Shown here: in pieces, positions 40,735 to 43,734 of the stretch
How the letters are laid out: each line of letters begins with the position of its first letter
Numbering within the stretch: position 1 is the first letter of the stretch
The notes under the pieces: model-generated
The model's database searches: none
Seen by the model: only the letters and a program-made list of their open reading frames with translations
What the model was told of the DNA's origin: nothing
From: an uncultured Dorea sp.
GTDB taxonomy: Bacteria > Bacillota > Clostridia > Lachnospirales > Lachnospiraceae
Assembly (NCBI GenBank): GCA_910587575.1
Contig: CAJULU010000039.1
Span: 1-43,734 of the forward strand
Length of the DNA: 43,734 nucleotides
Reading direction: 5' to 3'
Made by a program: the position numbers and the translations under genes

Positions 40735-41250
40735 TTACAACTTTTTAACTTCTGCGAAACTGATCTCAACCGGCGTCTCTCTGCCGAACAGTTCAACATT
40801 GATCGTAAGACTCTGCTTTTGCAGATTCATGGCCTGGATCACCCCGACGGTATCAGCCCACGCTCCCGCAGTCACCCGGACCGAATCGCCCTCTGTGAAA
40901 TCAACCATGATGTCCTCACGCTGGATCCCAAGGGGCGCCATCTCTGCATCCGTGAGTGGAATCGGTTTGGAACCCGGACCCACAAAGCCCGTTACGCCTC
41001 TGGTGTTGCGCACCACATACCACGTATCGTCATTCATAATCATATGAATCAGAACATAACCCGGAAACATCTTCTTCTGCGCTGCCTTCTGGACACCGTT
41101 CTTCAGTTCCACCACATCCTGCATGGGAACCCGGACCTCCAGAATCTGTTCCTCCAGATGCCTGTTCTCAATCGTCTTATCAATGTTGGCTTTCACCTTG
41201 TTCTCATACCCGGAATAGGTATGCACTACATACCATTTTGCCTCTGACAT
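40735..41250 (-). CDS. nusG: Transcription termination/antitermination protein NusG
   Basis: A 171-aa housekeeping NusG: WYVVHTYSGYENKVKANID, KMFPGYVLIHMIMND, YVVRNTRGVTGFVGPG, KOW FTEGDSVRVTAGAWADTVGV. It works on RNA polymerase genome-wide, in contrast to LoaP at 4713-5219. Confidence 0.97.
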   Translation of the reverse strand: MSEAKWYVVHTYSGYENKVKANIDKTIENRHLEEQILEVRVPMQDVVELKNGVQKAAQKKMFPGYVLIHMIMNDDTWYVVRNTRGVTGFVGPGSKPIPLTDAEMAPLGIQREDIMVDFTEGDSVRVTAGAWADTVGVIQAMNLQKQSLTINVELFGRETPVEISFAEVKKL

Positions 41251-41279
41251 AAACTCACCTTTCTTGCAGATGATCAGTC

Positions 41280-41480
41280 CTATCTTACCAATAAATCTAC
41301 CCCGTACTGGGCGGCAAAATCAACGATTGCGATGATCGCTCCCAGGATTACGGACACGGTAACAACTGCTGTCGTCTGTTTTGCTACTGTCATCCTGTCT
41401 GGCCAGATGATTTTCTTAAATTCTCTGTTAAGACCCTTGAACCAGCTTTTCTTCTGCGTCTTTTCGCTCATGACAACCAC
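41280..41480 (-). CDS. secE: Preprotein translocase subunit SecE
   Basis: A 66-aa single-helix SecE with KSWFKGLNREFKKIIWPDR before the membrane segment. The frame starts MVVMSEKTQ; AGGAG lies 5-6 bases before the first start and about 14 before the inner ATG (41471), so the longer form is the better call. Confidence 0.94.
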   Translation of the reverse strand: MVVMSEKTQKKSWFKGLNREFKKIIWPDRMTVAKQTTAVVTVSVILGAIIAIVDFAAQYGVDLLVR

Positions 41481-41493
41481 TCCTTTACGATGG

Positions 41494-41643
41494 CTACTTC
41501 GTTTCCTTATGCAGTGTGTGTGATCTGCAGAACTTACAGTACTTCTTCGTCTCCATACGCTCAGGATGTGATTTCTTATCCTTCGTCATGTTGTAGTTAC
41601 GCTGCTTGCATTCTGTACATTCCAATGTGATTCTCGTACGCAC
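41494..41643 (-). CDS. rpmG: Ribosomal protein L33
   Basis: A 49-aa L33 starting from GTG (MRTRITLECTECKQRNYN), with two Cys pairs, CTEC and CKFC, giving the zinc-binding form. GAGG lies about 8 bases before the GTG. First gene of the rpmG-secE-nusG-rplK-rplA operon. Confidence 0.95.
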   Translation of the reverse strand: MRTRITLECTECKQRNYNMTKDKKSHPERMETKKYCKFCRSHTLHKETK

Positions 41644-41751
41644 AACTTCCACCTCGCTTTACGTTTTTGCATTGACGTGTTACCTTGCAGCTTGCGGGGC
41701 TGCCCAGAATTTTAGGCATAAAAAAAAAGACCTACTTCCATTCGCCAGGAT

Positions 41752-41780
41752 AGCATACCACAAACAGGCGGAAAATGCAA
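41752..41780 (-). promoter_or_regulatory. Promoter of rpmG-secE-nusG-rplKA
   Basis: TTGCAT (41775-41780), 17 bp ending TGTGG, TATGCT (41752-41757) on the minus strand. The 100-base leader contains a T9 run and the hairpin GCAGCCCC/GCAAGCTGC region near 41687-41704. Confidence 0.85.
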
Positions 41781-41883
41781 GTCCTTCTTAGCAATTTCCG
41801 TGTGAATTTTCGTATGTTATTTCTTTACAGTTCCTAAGACGGCATGCAGTTGTAACGCTTCGCCAATTCTCAGCATATTCTAC

Positions 41884-41912
41884 TGTACACAGCAATTTTT
41901 CTCTAGTATAAT
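41884..41912 (+). promoter_or_regulatory. Likely promoter of cysK
   Basis: TGTACA (41884-41889), 17 bp, TATAAT (41907-41912). The -35 matches 4 of 6. Confidence 0.6.
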
Positions 41913-41988
41913 AATTCTACAAGCCTTTGCAGAATATCCGCAGGATTGCATAAGATTGCAGCAAAAATGAAAGTTGAGGTATATTTAT

Positions 41989-42915
41989 ATGATTTACAAT
42001 AATGTGTTAGAAGCAATGGGACATACCCCCATTATCCAGCTAAACCGGATGGCAGGATCCGATTCTGCCCGGATACTGGTGAAGTTCGAGGGACTGAACG
42101 TGGGCGGCTCCGTCAAGACAAGAACTGCATACAGCATGATCCGCAAAGCGGAAGAAGACGGTATTTTAACAGAAGACTCTGTCATCGTAGAGCCGACCAG
42201 CGGCAATCAAGGAATCGGGCTTGCGCTTGTCGGGGCCGTGAAGGGGTATGAGACGGTCATCATCATGCCGGATTCTGTAAGCCAGGAGAGACGTTTTCTC
42301 GTAGAGCATTACGGCGCAAAGGTGGTCCTGGTACACGATGCCGGGAATATTGGGGATTGTATCAATGAATGCGTAAAGACCGCTAACCGTATGGCGGCAG
42401 AGAATCCCAGAGTGTTTGTGCCGCAGCAGTTCGAGAATGAGGCAAACCCGGCGGCACACAGAGAGCAGACGGGACAGGAGATTTTAGAGCAGGTGGACGG
42501 TCCCATCGACGGGTTCTGCTCCGGGATTGGAACCGGCGGGACAATCACCGGCATCGGTGAGACATTGAAAGCCGCCAACCCGGATATTACCATCTGGGCG
42601 ATTGAGCCGGAACATGCGGCAATCCTCTCGGGCGACCAGGTGGGGACGCATATCCAGATGGGAATCGGCGACGGCGTGATTCCTAAGGTGCTGAACCAGA
42701 ATATCTATGAGGACATCGTGATTGTTACAGATGAAGAAGCCTTACAGACTGCGAAGGACCTTGCAAGGCTGGAAGGGCTGATGTGCGGGATTTCCAGCGG
42801 CACGAACGTAGCCGCCGCCTTGAAGCTTGCGAAAAAGCTTGGGAAAGGGAAGACGGTCGTGACCCTTCTTCCGGATACGGCGGAGAGATATTTTTCAACG
42901 CCGTTGTTCGGGTAA
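41989..42915 (+). CDS. cysK: Cysteine synthase (O-acetylserine sulfhydrylase) family
   Basis: A PLP enzyme of 308 aa from ATG 41989, which has GAGGT 8 bases upstream; a TTG at 41974 would add five codons without an RBS. PLP lysine is K43 in GGSVKTRTAY, glycine loop is GIGTGGTITG, and the end LLPDTAERYFSTPLF is typical of CysK. Two family positions differ: SVKTR instead of SVKDR, and SGNQG (71-75) instead of SGNTG in the substrate loop. It likely makes cysteine from O-acetylserine and sulfide, but a related beta-substitution is possible. Confidence 0.88.
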   Translation: MIYNNVLEAMGHTPIIQLNRMAGSDSARILVKFEGLNVGGSVKTRTAYSMIRKAEEDGILTEDSVIVEPTSGNQGIGLALVGAVKGYETVIIMPDSVSQERRFLVEHYGAKVVLVHDAGNIGDCINECVKTANRMAAENPRVFVPQQFENEANPAAHREQTGQEILEQVDGPIDGFCSGIGTGGTITGIGETLKAANPDITIWAIEPEHAAILSGDQVGTHIQMGIGDGVIPKVLNQNIYEDIVIVTDEEALQTAKDLARLEGLMCGISSGTNVAAALKLAKKLGKGKTVVTLLPDTAERYFSTPLFG

Positions 42916-42955
42916 AACTGTCCAGCGCTGAAGCGCTGAACTTTCAAAGTAAATC

Positions 42956-43002
42956 AAAAAATACCGATATCTCCCATATTGCAGGGTTTTATCGGTATTT
43001 TT
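42956..43002. terminator. Bidirectional terminator between cysK and the SdpI-like gene
   Basis: ATACCGATA/TATCGGTAT arms with A5 before and T5 after; usable from both converging genes. A separate small hairpin CAGCGC TGAA GCGCTG is at 42923-42938. Confidence 0.88.
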
Positions 43003-43009
43003 ACTATCA

Positions 43010-43669
43010 TTAATATTTTTTTGCGACCTTATAAGTGTAATAAATATCAATGGGGAGGGAGACAAGCAAGAGGCCCATCCACCACAGATAGCAGGCAATC
43101 CCCTTTGTAAAACAGCAAACCAATATCGTAAGGATTCCAGCTATGATAAATAAATTCCCGCCAAACCGTTGGCTTTTCTTCCATGTTATCTCGTTTTTTA
43201 TGCTCCAATGAGTTCTCAGCCCGATAACGGAATTCATTTGAAGTTTCGGCATAATACTTCCAATGACAATCATGAATATACCCAAAAGAACGAAAATAAG
43301 TTGAAATATATCAACGGGAACAGAGGACAAATTCTCCACTTTATTAAAATCCGTATATAGAAAATAACCTGTCATGGCATTGAAAATCAAAAGCGAAAAA
43401 ATACCTGCCGTAATACAGGCTTTTTCATTGTTTTCCCCTGTTTTTTCTCCTGATTTAGAAGAAAATTTTGAACACTCAAGCATAAACAACCCAAATATAA
43501 TTGTAAAAACCGGAAAAATGAGTGTTTCGTATTTACTGCCCCAGCGGGTTACTTGATTATCAAAACCATAATGGGCAGGAATCTGGTCTGGCAAAAACAA
43601 TAATGATACCAGCGTTACAGGCACGGGCAAAAACATAAAAATATAAAAAATAATTCTTTGGTTCTTCAT
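43010..43669 (-). CDS. SdpI/DUF1648-family membrane protein
   Basis: A 219-aa protein with about six membrane helices. The N-terminal part has the DUF1648 pattern LPDQIPAHYGFDNQVTRWGSK, and the C-terminal part the SdpI-like IMPKLQMNSVIGLRTHWSIKNEITWKKSQRFGG. SdpI of Bacillus gives immunity to the SdpC toxin and binds a repressor; no sdpC or sdpR gene is in view, so immunity is not implied. Its RBS is within the G run GGGGGGGAGGG at the IS boundary, and the upstream control region is replaced by the IS. Confidence 0.8.
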   Translation of the reverse strand: MKNQRIIFYIFMFLPVPVTLVSLLFLPDQIPAHYGFDNQVTRWGSKYETLIFPVFTIIFGLFMLECSKFSSKSGEKTGENNEKACITAGIFSLLIFNAMTGYFLYTDFNKVENLSSVPVDIFQLIFVLLGIFMIVIGSIMPKLQMNSVIGLRTHWSIKNEITWKKSQRFGGNLFIIAGILTILVCCFTKGIACYLWWMGLLLVSLPIDIYYTYKVAKKY

Positions 43670-43686
43670 TATTTGCCCTCCCCCCC

Positions 43687-43734
43687 AGACTGTCCGAAAA
43701 TTACATCAATCCAACAATTAAATTTGAATTTTTG
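43687..43734. mobile_element. Terminal fragment of an insertion sequence (right edge)
   Basis: Begins AGACTGTCCGAAAA next to CCCCCCC, and runs 48 bp to the end of the window. It mirrors the left-edge fragment with a different subterminal sequence, so it is the opposite end of the same kind of element. No transposase is seen. Confidence 0.6.

Larger units (their letters stand above)
41644..41988. other. Divergent intergenic region of rpmG and cysK
   Basis: 345 bp with no gene. It holds the rpmG promoter and leader and the cysK promoter. No T-box or S-box structure was seen before cysK. Confidence 0.6.

Noticed and set aside
41481..41700. tRNA gene near rpmG-secE, as in some bacteria
   Set aside because: No cloverleaf or TTCGA arm seen.
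41913..41988. T-box or other amino-acid riboswitch before cysK
   Set aside because: The leader is only about 70 bases, with no stem I or antiterminator T-box sequence.
43010..43669. Toxin-immunity operon (sdp-like)
   Set aside because: Only the SdpI-like protein is present; the adjacent DNA is an IS end and cysK.

Overview
The window looks like chromosomal DNA from a low-to-mid GC Gram-positive anaerobe of the Clostridia, most likely Lachnospiraceae. The basis is gene content and style: a LoaP-type NusG paralogue in an exopolysaccharide locus, a FeoB-associated Cys-rich protein, a Crh-like HPr next to whiA, a two-domain M24 peptidase, and Firmicute gene orders such as gdpP-rplI-dnaB and rpmG-secE-nusG-rplK-rplA. 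No rRNA, tRNA or CRISPR array was seen. Most genes lie on the minus strand.

Edges. Bases 1-48 and 43687-43734 look like the two ends of one insertion sequence. Both carry the 14-bp terminal repeat AGACTGTCCGAAAA pointing outward, both are 48 bp long, and both abut a C/G run. The window is therefore probably a whole contig broken at IS copies. The left copy cuts a serine-acetyltransferase-like gene after codon 67.

Region 1, 1-12.3 kb (minus): an exopolysaccharide or capsule locus. A consensus promoter at about 12.3 kb drives a PHP-type phosphatase (CpsB), a chain-length regulator (CpsC), a BY-kinase (CpsD), an Ig-like surface protein, an LCP ligase-like protein, an unlisted 42-aa membrane protein and a UDP-GlcNAc 4,6-dehydratase. 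A 585-bp gap holding a 77-nt hairpin precedes loaP, an AAA-ATPase/PD-(D/E)XK protein, a PglE/EpsN-like aminotransferase, a PglC-like phosphoglycosyl transferase and a hexapeptide acyltransferase broken at a 9-G tract. Dehydratase, aminotransferase, acetyltransferase and phosphoglycosyl transferase fit a pathway that makes a bacillosamine-like sugar and loads it on undecaprenyl phosphate.

Region 2, 12.3-18.2 kb (minus): an HD-domain hydrolase, an unknown 86-aa protein, an M24 aminopeptidase, and a Fur-box-controlled ferrous iron operon (short Fur-like protein, two FeoA, FeoB, FeoB-associated protein).

Region 3, 18.2-31.6 kb (minus): rpoC, rpoB, rplL, rplJ with an L10 leader, a lipid kinase, crh, whiA, rapZ and murB. 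Region 4, 31.6-38.6 kb: a CNNM/CBS membrane protein (+), an orphan sugar-binding lipoprotein (-), and the gdpP-rplI-dnaB cluster (+).

Region 5, 38.6-43.7 kb: a small unknown protein, a 2[4Fe-4S] ferredoxin, rplA, rplK, nusG, secE and rpmG (all -), then cysK (+) and an SdpI-like membrane protein (-). The usual L11-L1-L10-L12-rpoBC block is split here by about 12 kb of unrelated genes.
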